The translations under genes and the position numbers were made by a program. The notes under the pieces were generated by a model that did no database searches, was not told where the DNA came from, and worked only from the letters and a program-made list of their open reading frames with translations. Shown here piece after piece: positions 32,082 to 44,916 of a stretch of DNA of 64,000 bases. The stretch is from Archegozetes longisetosus (taxonomy: Eukaryota; Arthropoda; Arachnida; Sarcoptiformes; Trhypochthoniidae). The stretch is taken from NCBI GenBank assembly GCA_018873245.2, contig JAEMBT020000008.1, forward strand, positions 4,428,001 to 4,492,000. Direction: 5' to 3'. Every line of letters begins with the position of its first letter. Positions within the stretch are counted from its first letter, which is position 1.

Positions 32082-35000
32082 TTTACTTTTCACAAGCCTA
32101 ATTTAGTGTCCCTACAAAAGACTTGTGAGAGTCTCGATCATAGGCTATTGATTTGGAATAAAATCTCATTCAATAATGACTTAAAAGTATATAATAAATG
32201 AATAAACAATTTTAGAGAACTGCGATTAACCAAATTATGAACTTGTGATGAAAATAGGTTTTTGAACAAACTTTTAATAATAGGGTTGAGCCTACAAGAA
32301 TATTTGCCAACAATTTTATTAACGGTAGCCTTTGAGTCAAGTAAATGAATGTTCATTTTTCTCTCTGCTGAACATCGGACTTTTGCACTGCTTTGAAACA
32401 CTCGAACTTGATTTTCTTTCAATTAACAAATAACTTAATAAAAGTCATACAAATGATCATCAAACCTACCGAATGGGTCACATAATAATCATATTTGGTT
32501 TTTCTTACTTGGTTCAAAATCAATTAGTTTCGTATTATTATTCTATTCAGCCTTAAATGAATTTTTAAGAGGACCTGGACGAAAGACCGACAACCAAAAG
32601 ACCGACAGGACAGAAGACCGACATGCTCATCATCGCACGACTGAGCCTTAGAATTGAAATGCTTTTCCTCTCGCCCGTTGGTCACAGACAGTTTTAATAC
32701 AAATCAATTTGATGTGACTCGAGTTTTATAATTTAAGTATTTGAAACGTTTTCAAGTTGTTCATGAGTAGTTTCTATTGTAACTGTTAGCTCAAGGGATT
32801 CCTGTTTTCAATTAAACTAATGCGAACAAAGCATTCAACTTTTAGAAGCCTGAAACAATTTTATCTTTCTTAAGAAATTGTTTGTATCAACAGTTTGTTG
32901 AAATATTAGTGACAACCAATAGTCAAATTAAGTTTAATCTATAAAAAAATTCAGTTTGGTTCTGCTATACCAAAGCGATTGATATTAATCTCATTTCTAT
33001 GGACCAATTGTTTCACACAATCAAATTTAATCTAAACATTTCTATATGCTAATAACTTTTTTTCAACCAGTTGGTCCTTCAACCCTTATACTAATGTAAC
33101 TTCCAAATAAGTGATCCCTTATTTTTCTATATACAGCCAAATAATTTTCGAAAACAGACCACTGAAGGCAAGTTTTGCAACATTAAAAATATTTTCGTTC
33201 TTTTCACTAAGTGTTAGACTGAATTGTTTTGATCGCTTGCATAAACCTTGCTATCAATTCTAACACTTTCATCAAAATAACTCATTTAGAATTGCTATTA
33301 GAGTCGATTCGCGGTTCTTTTTGTAATAACTCTCATTAAAATAAAGTCAGTCATCCAATACAATACCGAAGACCGCGAAAGTCATAACTTGGAAACTGAA
33401 ATCACTTAAAACTATTCGACCACTTACGTTATAATCAATATTGTCGCAGCTTACGTTTCATTATAAAGTGATTATTGAATAGGATTGTCTCAAATTTAAT
33501 CCATATGTAGTAGTCATACAGAAAAGTATGACTATTCGTCACTTGAAGAACATTCAGAAAATTCATTGTAAACTTTTATTTTCTAATCTTACGATTGCTA
33601 TTCAGTTAACTACAAGCATCAATAATTATGTCTTAAGTTTCTGTTATTTACGTTTTATATGCCATTAATTAATAATTTATGATTTATACGATCCCGTTGA
33701 TTTTGTTTTCGAAATGCAATTTTGATCTTTTATTTAGTTGAGATCATCAAATTGTAAAACAAAACTGAAGTAATGCCTTGAAGAAAGCGTGTAAACTTCC
33801 AAAAACCACCTAATCTATTCCTATTTTATTCTATTCCCGTTTTTCATGCATTCATTTCAAGAAAAAGTTACTTTAGTCAATTTCATGAGACCGGTAATAA
33901 TTTCAGGAAAGATAAACATACTTTTTATTAGTTCTTTTGCAATATTAGCTCAACAATGAGGATAGCAAAAATCTATATTCTCGAGTTTATGATTACACAC
34001 AAATTTCCCTTTAGTTGAAGTCATGCTTAAATTGCAATTTAACGGCTATGATTCGAAATTATTTAAATTTGAACTATTTTAGAAGTGCATTTCTTAAAAA
34101 ATTAATTGAAAATGGTTTTCGAAAAATTGCGATTTAATAATTATTGTATTTATGATTGTATTTCTGGTTCGAATATTGAAAGTGATATCAGTAAGTGACA
34201 CGAATGACAGATCTTTAGTATATTTTGGATGTGTTAATCAATATATTAGCAGAAATCAAGTCTACAGCGAAATATTGACTACATTTTGGACAATAAACAG
34301 CATTTGTTTGCACACATTTTTTCTAAACAGTTCAACTTAACAATATAAATGGCTCAAAATATTTGCCGAATGTTCAAAGAAGAGCTTTAAAATACTTTCA
34401 ATTTGATACTATTTTCAAGTAGTTCTGGTTCTTGGTTCAGAAGTTACGCTAAAATGAAATTATTGGAATTTCAACTTTAATGCGCTACAATTACTAAATA
34501 AGGAGCTTTTAAGTCAAACAAAAATATACGTATTCACTTGTTTTTAAAGTAGTTTCTATTCCAATTGTCAAAACTGACAGTTATTTTCGCGGCAAATGCC
34601 GTGAAAATTGTCATATGTTGTTTTCGAGACATTTGTCGTGAATATAACCACTACCGTTTTTAAACTAGCAAAATATCGACAAAACTTAATACGATTCAGA
34701 AGTTTTTAAAGTAAATAAACTTTCAATATTTAGTTTAAAGACGATTCTATTGTTTTATTTTCTAATTATTTACTTTAAGTTAAACAACTACGAATAATCA
34801 ATTATGAAATAATTTTTTATATTGCAAAGTGTGAAATCTTTTATAGGAGAGTGTAAGAAATCAACAAAAGCTTAAAATATAATCACTTTATTACACATAA
34901 TAATAAACCACAATACAACTTCATAAGGTTTCACAGGATTTTTAAATCGGGAGAAAAGAGCGAAAAATTCAGGAAAAACACATTTTATAGGGAAAATAGG

Positions 35001-35449
35001 CGGGTTGAATATGAAGATACTTCACAATAATAGGCTAAATCTCGTAAGGTCGCTAACACATTTAACTAGGATTGGGAGATTGCATAACTAGCACATACTT
35101 AGGTAGGTTTTAAGAGTTGAGATATGCTTATTATTAGCTGTCTTGATAATTCGTAGAGTTTAGACAAACGTTTAAAGATTTCTTTAGTAAAACCGAAAAG
35201 CAATCTTTAAAGTAGCAATAATTTTTGACATACATGTGGCTTATGAAAATTAAAGTTTATAAGTATAGGTTGTTACAAAAGTGTTACAGTATAGGTTCAA
35301 ATAAGAAACTTAGACGTTATTACAATATTTTTGCGATGAATATAACCTCAGCCGTTTTAAATTACAGGTGTTCAATACATTAAACTGAGTTTCTTAATTT
35401 CTTAGCATTTGTAAAATAAATTCAATGATTGGATTTCTAAGAAATATTT
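32082..35449. other. AT-rich DNA, no recognised gene
   Basis: No gene could be supported in more than 3 kb. The only structured spot is three AAGACCGACA words at 32583-32623. Confidence 0.4.
32583..32623 (+). repeat. Three AAGACCGACA units
   Basis: Copies start at 32583, 32598 and 32614 (period 15-16 bp) with different spacers. Probably subterminal motifs of an unidentified transposon relic. Confidence 0.7.
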
Positions 35450-35457
35450 ATCTAAAC

Positions 35458-35880
35458 TAGTGTTGAAAAATTTCTAGAAAGTTTCTAGAAATATTTCTGG
35501 AAAAATTTTATTGCCAAGAAATTTTCTTTTAATGAACCTCCCATAGAAATATATGGACGTTCTATTGGAATATAATGAACTTCAAGTTCATCAAATGGAA
35601 TGGCATGTCTTTACAGCAATTTAAAAGAAGGTAAGAATAAATAACACTTAAATGTATTAAAAATTAAGTTCGAAATTAAATTAAATTGTTTAAACTTAAA
35701 GTTAATATTTGCATGTGTAAGTTATATGTTTTATGAGTAGTTCATATATACCTATATGAGATTCATATACTTCAATGTGAGGCTCATATATTATTATGGG
35801 AGGTTCATATATTTCTATGGAAGGTTCATTAAAAGAAAATTTCTCGATTTTTGACGAGAAATTTTCTTTTTACAACACTA
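35458..35880. mobile_element. Non-autonomous hAT element, 423 bp, perfect 8-bp target duplication
   Basis: Flanked on both sides by ATCTAAAC (35450-35457 and 35881-35888). Ends start TAGTGTTGAAAAATTTC on the left and TAGTGTTGTAAAAAG on the right (inverted). Subterminal TTTCTAGAAA palindromes lie at the left end. Inverted blocks with AATGAACCTCCCATAG lie further in. A repeated GGTTCATATA word fills 35745-35830. No coding capacity. Confidence 0.9.
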
Positions 35881-35888
35881 ATCTAAAC

Positions 35889-37165
35889 ACATATTAAAAT
35901 ATCAGTGTACACTTGAATGCTTTTGTGATGCATCTGCCCTCAAAATGTTACTCAACGCAGTCATTATTTAGAAATGAATTTAGTAAAAACTAAAGGATTT
36001 CTATTAATCAGGATGAATATGAAATGTAATGCATACAAATTACCAAATAATCATTTCTGATACAGTAAAACACTTCTATAATGAACACGCTTAAAGGGTA
36101 TTGACGGGTATAGAGAATATACGTGTTATTTTTAGTTGGCTTGCTAATACTTTAATATTATATTTTCGCTTTTATAACGAACACTAACATAACGAAATCA
36201 TTTTATCATAATTTTGGTAATATCACAGTTAAAATCAAATAAGTCAATTCAGAAAGGTATAAGTTACACCGAATAACCCTTAATAGTTAAGACGTTTTTC
36301 ACTCATCAGAACTTGATCGTTTCCTTATTTATAAAAGCATGTCAAGAGGTCGTCAGATTCGTATCGAATACTTTCTTTTTTAAAAACTAACAGTTTTTAT
36401 AGTATTAATAGTTATGTAATAATTTGCAAGTTTGTATCTTTTAACAAAAGTTGCATTTGTTGCAAAACACGGATATAAAGAACAATTTTTGTCAGTCCCT
36501 TCAATTTGGTTATATATGTGTTCTTCTGTAATCTCAATCAATATGATTTGTTCTCATAAATTAAGTCTTATTTGTTCGTTTATATGATGCATTATTATCA
36601 ATATGACAGAAACCCTTGAATTTTCTGAACCAAAATTACTTTTTATGCCAAAACTTTATAAACTTGATTAGAATATGAGCTTAGAATCAAGAACAAAATA
36701 AGAATTAAAGAGGTCGTTATGAAAGATTAGTTTCAATTTGATATCAGATATCAAACTTGTTTTTGCTTTTGAAGTTTCGCCTTTAGTTGTTTTTGAATAT
36801 TAAGTATGCAAGGTTAAACAATGATATCATTAAAAATGAAATGTAGATAAAATAAATAAAATATTGGATATTTGATGCATGAAAAGCTTTTTAGAACTTA
36901 CTTAACTTTACTATGTCTTTGAAGAGAAGCTCTGAAGTTTTTTAAACGGTGGGTAGTATAGGTATGGACTATAATGCGTATACATAATAATTTATGTAAT
37001 TATTGCAATTTTAAGTACTTTAATAAAGACCCCCTTGAATTACTATAAAGTTATCAAAGTGTTTATTTTAAACGTAATTTGTCTTTAGTGATAAGCTAAG
37101 TATCATTTCATTAGATTTAAAGTAACGGGAGCAGTGCTCTACGCTACGAACGACGAGATCACTTC
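35889..37165. other. AT-rich DNA, nothing recognised
   Basis: No gene or strong repeat is visible. Confidence 0.4.
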
Positions 37166-37173
37166 TGCCCACC

Positions 37174-37672
37174 TAGAGATGAGCATAAAAGACCTGAGAT
37201 TTTCTAGAACCTCCGGACCTGAGGTCTTTTGAGGTTCAGGTCCGGGTCCTGGTCCTTAATATCAGTTAACGTTCAGGCTCGAGTCCTCACTTACATCTGA
37301 GTCTAGTATGATAAAAGCCGGACTCATTTTAATTAATATTTTAATCTGAATTAAGTTAGCATTCAATAAACGCAACAGAAAATGATTTCATTTATTACAT
37401 TATATGAGCAAAATAATTCATAGAAACTGTTGTTCTACAATATGATACTTTTTATTCAAATAAACAAAATACAGTTGAGGTTCAGGTCTTTAAAAGAGGT
37501 TCTATGAGAGGTTCAGGTTTGCAATTTTATGAGAGGTTCAGGTTTGCAATTTTATGAGAGGTTCAGGTTTGCAATTTTATAAGAGGTCCAGGTCTAGGTC
37601 TTCAAACACAGGTCCAGGTCCACGTTCAGATCTTTCAGAAAGACCTCCAGGACCTGGACCTGCTCAGCACTA
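37174..37672. mobile_element. Non-autonomous hAT element, 499 bp, perfect 8-bp target duplication
   Basis: Flanked by TGCCCACC at 37166-37173 and 37673-37680. Ends read TAGAGATGAGCA and, inverted, TAGTGCTGAGCA (9 of 12 match). Both ends are loaded with AGGTCC/GGACCT words (37200-37260 and 37590-37665). Three exact 25-bp tandem units lie at 37506-37580. No transposase. Confidence 0.9.
37506..37580 (+). repeat. Tandem repeat, 3 x 25 bp, inside the hAT element
   Basis: Three exact copies beginning GAGAGGTTCAGGTTTG. Confidence 0.9.
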
Positions 37673-37680
37673 TGCCCACC

Positions 37681-39278
37681 GTTTTAATAAACTTGAGAGC
37701 TATGGACTGTTAAAAATGTATTTTATGTCAAACTAAAGAAAAAATGACTGCACTTTTTCAACTAAAATATACTCTAAGTACAACTAATTAAAGATAGTAT
37801 TTAATTTTGTTATAATTTAGTATTATGAGTAGAGTTTATTGTGAAGTGTACTTAGAATATTTTACCATTTTCATCAAATTTTATGAACTTTGCTTTAAGG
37901 ACATTTATAAATAATTACAGCAAAAAATTCAATTATTAAAATATTAAACGATTAAATCGTCACTCACTCACTTACAAATTTGAGTCAAATAATTGCAGAT
38001 TTGATACAATTTAGATGTATTTCGCAACGAACTTAATAACTTTGGGCATATCTTTTTTTCAATGGATATCAGGGATAATTGCAGCTGAATTGAAAAAATC
38101 TATACCTGTAATTACTGGTTGATTTGAAGCGGGGATGGTGGTTAAGAAGTTCCGTTGACCGGTACTTCAAACTGGTACGCAGATAACTGCGTGTCACTGC
38201 TAATAGAGTTGTTGGCTATAGTTTAGTTTAGCACCCCACGATAATTGATTTGAAAAGTAGTTATTTCACCTAATTTCAGGGCGAGGAACACGAATTTGAT
38301 AGTCGTTTTTTTTCAGAAATTCTTAGTTACTTAGATATTCGCCTTCAAAAAAATTTAACGCGGAAACACCTTCGTAATACACCCTCTTACCTTTCCGCTA
38401 CCCCTTCAAGATATACATCGTTAGATTCAGCTCGACGAGCTGAAAAGATCGATATCAAGTTTGACCCGGTTACTTGACCTTTGACCAAGTAAATTGACCT
38501 TTCGCCTTTAACCCTATAACTTATGACCCCGTTGTCGTAGCTTCATGAAATTGGTACCATTTTACTCGGCTCGTCATACTGAGTTTAACGACATATAACA
38601 TGACCTCATTCGGTTGCCGTAGACCCGGAAATCCCCCGATAAATGCCCATAGCATCACAAAGTTAATAGTTGAAATCTGTTTCAGATTTTTAATTTAAGA
38701 TTTTTTAGGCTATATATTGATAGGAGTTGAACTTATTAGTAATTGATGACTCAGGGCTGAAAAATAGCTACTATTGCACTATATTTTAAATGTTTTGTGA
38801 AATATTTGTTCTAATGTGCGTTATCCTCTCAAACCCGTATTCCATTTTTTTATAAATTGTGTATTAATTGTTAGCAAATATCAACTACGGAAATACATTT
38901 TTCAAAGTAAGGTTTATCAATTTTGACAAGATTAACAATATTTTTATTATTCATAATTAATAGTTGTTATTAATATTATTATTATTTAGAACTGAAAATA
39001 ATGATTTGTCAAAAATATAAACATTTTAATTTATTTATAATATTAGCTGTATTTATTATAATATAAACATAAACAAGTCAAATATTGAATATTACTCATT
39101 TATGTACTATTCATTTCTGTATTATTTGTTTGATTTGTTCTTTATGATTATCACACAATTTCATTTAACATTATTGTTCTCTTCTTTATAATATCTGTAT
39201 AACTTGTTTCTTTATTATTAAAATGCATATTTATAAACTCTACCCCTCGAATTTATATTCATCTATGTTTGGTTTAGT
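37681..39278. other. No recognised gene; GC-richer block at 38390-38640
   Basis: Mostly AT-rich. The block at 38390-38640 is GC-richer, has a perfect CAGCTCGACGAGCTG palindrome and several TTGACC words, but no open frame. It may be an old transposon end. Confidence 0.35.
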
Positions 39279-39451
39279 ACCTCGTAATGGTTAAACTTAA
39301 CTTTCTCGAATCGCAACCCAAACAAACCTGGTATAAACCATGAGAGAATAAGTTATGTCGCCAAGCGACCTAACTTATTATACCTTGGTTTATATCAGGT
39401 TTGCTTTGGGTTATGGCTTGTAAAGCTAAGTTTAACCATTTTCGAGGAGGT
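39279..39451. repeat. Long hairpin (arms about 84 bp)
   Basis: Near-continuous palindrome with ACCTCG...CGAGGAGGT ends and a central GTCGC-CAA-GCGAC turn. Confidence 0.8.
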
Positions 39452-39845
39452 AAGGTCTGGGTGGCACCTTTGGGCGATGCTAGATATGTGGTGACCGTAT
39501 TCGGCAACAATATGAAATTTTTTGGCGTATTTTAGTTAAAAATTTGGCTAAACTTCGAAGATTATTAGAACATGTTATATTTTGAAATAACTGCGAAAAA
39601 CTGGCCATGACCTCTTATGAACTCTCTTAATATGCTCTCTATATATAGTCGATTTGATACATATGCATTTCATGTGACGGTTCAAATACTGATGTACAAT
39701 CCCGAATTACGTCATATTATATATCGTTGAACTCAGGATGACGAGAGTAATAATTTCCATTTCGATTTGGGATACAATAGTAATTTCATTAGATTTAATT
39801 TAAATGACAAGTTTTAGTTTGAAAAGACTTATTGCCATTACATGG

Positions 39846-40006
39846 TAAGGATGTACAGTAGGCAAACCCACTACCCCTTACATGAGGTATATCCCTTCAG
39901 CGTCATATATACTAGAAATTGTGTTTCGAGTCATTGGTTTTTTACTGATGTTGAGGGAGTATAACTCATGCTAAAGGGTAGTGGGTTCACCTTTTGTGCA
40001 CCCTTA
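39846..40006. repeat. Hairpin MITE (arms about 60 bp), TA flanks
   Basis: Arms 39846-39905 and 39946-40006 share AACCCACTACCC blocks. The ends TAAGGRTG sit on TA dinucleotides, as for Tc1/mariner-type MITEs. Confidence 0.7.
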
Positions 40007-40753
40007 AAACGTAAGGGTAATAACATTGTTACGAACTCCGGTTGCCGGCAAATGGTGGTACGGGTTCCATTAACTAGTTTCAGATTAAAGCACATCCAGT
40101 TGTAGACATAGGAAATATTTTAAAATTTGAAGTTAGTTTACTAGTTTGATTAATTTTTTAATACTTCAAATCTCCTAAATATTAATTTTAATAGAAGTTC
40201 GTCAGCTAGCGAGCACTGTAGTAAAACCATATAATAAATATATTATATTGTTAATTTATTGCTTTATTATTATTTAGATGTTAACAGTTATATTACTATA
40301 TAACTGCTATGGATTACATGTTAAACAATGTATAAAAATTTTATATACACTCAATCTTTTCACAATTACTATCACTAATTAATATTAGTGTTTGAAAATA
40401 TTTTATAACTATATTTTCTACTTGATATTTATACTATTTGTCGTAACACAGTTTACATTACACAGTTTCGCGTAATCAAAGATTGGGGTATTGTAATGAT
40501 GAAAAAGTCAATTACTTGCTTAATCTATTTTTGCGTTGAGTTTTCTAGAAGAAACAAATTACCTAATACTTGTTATAAGAAGGAATAAGTGACTTGAATT
40601 TAAAGTAGTATAAGCTATGATGACGAAATAGATAACCAAAACTAATTTTGAAAATATTTGCAAATACCTTGTAGCAATGAATATCCTTCTTTTAGATAGC
40701 GTTAATTTTATGCAATAAATATGCTTATCATTAAAGAAGTATCGATAATAGCT

Positions 40754-41038
40754 CTAAATGATATTAAGACGATTGAATGTAACTACAATTTCAAATTTTC
40801 TTAGTGATAAAGGTTGAAAAATAATATTTTTGTATTGTCTAATGTACAGGATTCGCCTCCAAGCTTTATGCCAACTTCCCGACGTTTGATGGTCTTGATA
40901 TTCAAATAGCGACATTTTATAAATTAGTTTCAGAATAAATTCATAATAAGCTTCTCCCAAATGAAGCTCACTTTCAAATATTTTATCTTTACTTGGTCGC
41001 TTAATTCTAGAGATGTAATCGTAATCATGAGTATTCAA
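40754..41038 (-). CDS. Unrecognised ORF shared by both palindrome arms
   Basis: Minus-strand frame of 94 codons (MNTHDYDYISRIKRPSKDK...) with SGSWHKAWRRILYIRQY. The same sequence, on the plus strand and interrupted by the hAT element, lies at about 60020-60084 plus 61888-62000 in the right arm, where the frame is not kept. It is next to NRF copy B in divergent orientation. No family was recognised; it could be an exon of a duplicated gene or an old transposon piece. Confidence 0.3.
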   Translation of the reverse strand: MNTHDYDYISRIKRPSKDKIFESELHLGEAYYEFILKLIYKMSLFEYQDHQTSGSWHKAWRRILYIRQYKNIIFQPLSLRKFEIVVTFNRLNII

Positions 41039-41632
41039 ATCAAGGTTATAAGTTTGTACTTAAATTCCTTCCATCGAAGTCAAGTTTAGTGTTTTTTATG
41101 TAACGCGTTCTAATATAAAGGAACTTCTTATATTTATTTTATTTTGTTTTTCTTCAATTTCTTTAACTATACTTATAACTCTCAATCGTATTTGATCAAT
41201 TACAAAACCCTCCTTTGACAATTATAATCTGAAAACATAATCCAATCTTTAACGAAAACGAACTATCAACGTCTTTAGGCACAACCTGTAATTACTAAAT
41301 ACATGCGTACAGAACAGATTAGCTTTCCCTTTAAAACTTAGTTTCCTTCAGTGCTCTTTTCTATCTAATAAAAATTCTGTCAAATATATAAAACATGTTT
41401 TTGCACTACAAGCTTTGCTAATAATAGTCTATTATCTTATCAAGTTGTAATATTACTTTCTAAAAATCTCCTACGTAAAAGTCTTGGATTTTATATTTCA
41501 AATTTATTGTTTGTTCATGAATTGATTGGTTCGTTTTTACATTTTATGTAGTTAAAAACTGAATAATTTTTAAAAATATTATCCTAATGCTTCTCATTTA
41601 ACAATTTCAACAATAGTCATAAGACTTCAATT

Positions 41633-44600
41633 ATGTGTTTATTGAATAAGACATTAAGTTTGTTGATTATTTCAGCAATTTTTCTGAATTTCATTGATTG
41701 TATTGATAATAACGGTGACAGTAATAATTCTTACACCGGAATATGGGTAAAAATTTTGGACAATTTCGAAACAACTTTTAAATCTTACACTGATCAGCTT
41801 TTGGCTCAACTGAATTCTGCCAAAAATGATTTAAATGTTTCGTCAGAATGTATTACAAGTATTGAACGTCTATTATTTGGAGCCACAAAAGATGAATGGA
41901 CTTTGAAAAGTGAGTTCCAATGATATATTTACCGCCGAACTGTATCGTCTCGTTGGAAATCACACTCACATTCTAGTTAAGTAAACATTAGATTTTGAAA
42001 AGTGTTCGAGTCTGATTATCTTAAGAGTAGGGCAAGTGGATTTTCAAATGCTAAACTTAACCAATGGAACATTATTGGTGAGTGTGATTCTCAACAGTAT
42101 AGGTCAAAATTCGTCAGTAAAACTATATTTCTACTTAATATACATGAAAAGAACTTTTTAAAGCTTTTGCTTCGGATGTTTTCTTTAAAACAGAAAACTT
42201 CGAAATTGTTAATTAATGAAACCTTTTACTAAATAGTGTGGGACTCAATGGGTCGCTGGCCCTCAGGTTTCATCAGTGGTTCGTTTTCATCATTCGGTGA
42301 TTACGATCAATGTTTGTCTATAAAGGATGAAAATAATGATATTCCAATAAGGGGAAAGTATTGTTTACTAGAATTACGTCCACCAAAACCAGTTCAGAAA
42401 ATAAATCTTAATAATACAAAATATGAGAATACTTATTATGAATCTATTATCAACTATTGGGTGAAAATGGATGGATTCACTCCTTTGGCTAATGGCATTT
42501 GTTTGCCATCTGTTTGTACTGAGAACGAGATTCAGCAGATATTGACTAAAAGTATGTTTTTTCAACTCACATTGAAAATCAGAGCACAAAAGTTTTTGTC
42601 ATTTATCGATGCCTTTCTATTGTTTTATGATTAAACTTAAGCTTTGACCTCACTGTCGGATTTAAGACTGAGAGTGAAATATTGTTCAACACAAGAAGAG
42701 ATTGATAAGAAACCTCTGAGATTTGGACAAAAAATTGCTATGTATTCAATGCCATAACATGTTTGAAGTGCAAATAAAGGTGTTATCTCTGAAAATTTGA
42801 AGCATAATCACAGTTCAAAACAATACAAAAACTGATGGAAGATTTTTCAGAGACAAGTTTTAAAAGTTTTATTGCATTTCAAGTTATACGTTTAATTTTA
42901 AATAAAACTATTAATATGAAATTCTCTTTCTACAGAGCCATAATTTCAGTAAACTCAATCCTTATAGTAATCGGAAGTTTGTCGAAGTATCTCAACTTTA
43001 GTAATGAATCATTTGCTATAAGACTTCTAGAATGTTATTCATTTGTGAATAATAACAAAGCATTATTTAAAATCAATACAAAAAATAACAGAGAAGTAAA
43101 ATTCAAATACATTCATGGCTTAAGAGTTACATCAATGTTTTGGATTCTTACTGCTCATGTTTATACATTCCATCCGTTTACTCAACTGTTGGAAGCAGTG
43201 TCACCAGTTTTACGACTGACTGATATCCGAACTTTGGTTCAGCATTTGACAACACATTTGATAATAAATGCTGGACTAGCAGTCGGAACATTTTTTATAA
43301 TCAGGTCAATATTGTTAAATTAAATATTAAATCAGTTTAAAACTATTCTATAAGATGTTGAAAATATTTTGATTTTTCTTTATTAGTGGTTTTCTGACTA
43401 TATATTCAATTTTACCAGCTTTCAAGAAGAATTCAATAAATATATTCAAATATATTTTACTTCGATGGTTCAGGTGATTGATAGTACTTTTTAGAGCAAT
43501 CCAGTTTTAAAACTAAACTTTAATAGATATTTATGTTAAAAAGAATCAGTAATATAAAAAACTAATTAAAATCTTCATAATGAACTTGATATTAAAATTA
43601 GATTAAGTCCACCAACAGTCGGAATGATATGCCTTATAATAATTTGGCCACTTTATGGTTCTGGACCTTTATTTCACCCGGAATTCACCGACTATTTGAC
43701 AGATCCGTGTTATAATTTTTGGTGGGCTAACCTACTATTTATCAACAATTGGATGCACCTTTCCTATGTGGTATACAAAAGCTCGAATTAGAACAATAAA
43801 ACAATCAACTGATCTAAACTTTGAATTTGATAGTGCAATGGCGTAACTTGGTATTTGAGTTGTGACTTTCAGCTTCATATACTTCTATATTTTATTATTT
43901 ATTTCTATTATCGGAGACCAGTATTAAGCAAGTTATACATAGTTTTAATGATAATTCTTGGTTTCATTGTTCCCATATTGATCGTGTTGACTGGTATTTC
44001 AAATACTCCTAATTTGTCTCTTTTTTTCCATCCAGAGAACAAGTAAAAATCTACTAAAATTCAATTCAGATTGCATATCATATAAAGACCAAAACAATTC
44101 TTTATTTAAATCAAGGTTTCCAGTAGAGGAGGTCGTAATATTTATGCTAGCGACTTATAATCATTTGATTCCATACTTTTTTGGAGTTATTCTAGGATTA
44201 ATTTTGATCAGAAAAGCTCAAATCAACATGAAACCTGTAAGATAATATCAGCAAAACAAGACGAATTGAATCATACACATCTTTTGTTGAATAACTATTT
44301 AGATAACTCGTTGGATATTATGGATAGTATTGCTTTCTTTAATCCTTTTGATACCCTTTGCATCGTATGGTTCAGCACAAAGTGAAACAGTAGCTAATAT
44401 TCCATTAGAAACTGCGATAATGTCTGGTGTAGTCCGACTCTTATGGTCATCAAGTGTGACGTGGATTTGTTACGAATGTGCGACAGGTAGAGGAGGCCTT
44501 ATAAATAAACTACTCTCCAGTAACTGTTTACAACCATTGAGTCGCTTAACATTTTGCATATATCTTACGCATTTCGTTCTCATGTGGCATAACTTTTTCA

Positions 44601-44916
44601 CAATAAGAAGCCCAATAACCTTAAGTCGAGAAAATCTTGTGAGTATTATTGGGTTGATAAATGCAATTTAATTTTAAAAAGTTGATTATTCGAATTTGTT
44701 CTTTGTTTATTTTAGGTTTTTATAGCATGTGCTGATGCCGTTCAATCGATTTTTCTGTCTTACCTGTTATATTGTACTTTCGAAGCTCCTTATGTGAACA
44801 TTTGCAAATTAATAATCAAGTCATCTATTAATAGACATTCAGATGACGGTAACGATGTCAATGAGAATACGATTCAACTCAACAAACCTAATAGTTCTAA
44901 TGACTCCAATCTATGA
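41633..44916 (+). CDS. NRF-6-like membrane acyltransferase, copy B (10 exons)
   Basis: Ten exons join in frame at GT-AG sites: 41633-41909, 42237-42551, 42642-42741, 42936-43304, 43387-43473, 43602-43770, 43834-44042, 44116-44236, 44303-44638 and 44716-44916. The total is 2,184 nt, or 727 residues plus stop. A signal peptide (MCLLNKTLSLLIISAIFLNF) and an NRF domain with cysteines (SSECITS, YCLLE, CLPSVC, KYCST) come first. A multi-pass acyltransferase-3 domain follows, including IHGLRVTSMFWILTAH, SGPLFHPEF and TWYLSCDFQLH. Worm NRF-6-type proteins act in lipid or yolk transport; the substrate here is unknown. Copy C at 56119-59420 is its inverted twin. Exon 3 must end at a GTATTC donor, otherwise a stop follows. 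Confidence 0.9.

Noticed and set aside
38390..38640. GC-richer block with TTGACC words considered as an RNA gene
   Set aside because: No cloverleaf, no known RNA motif and no open frame; it is kept only as an unexplained block.
42374..42589. Minus-strand frame inside NRF copy B exon 2
   Set aside because: Shadow of a well-supported exon.
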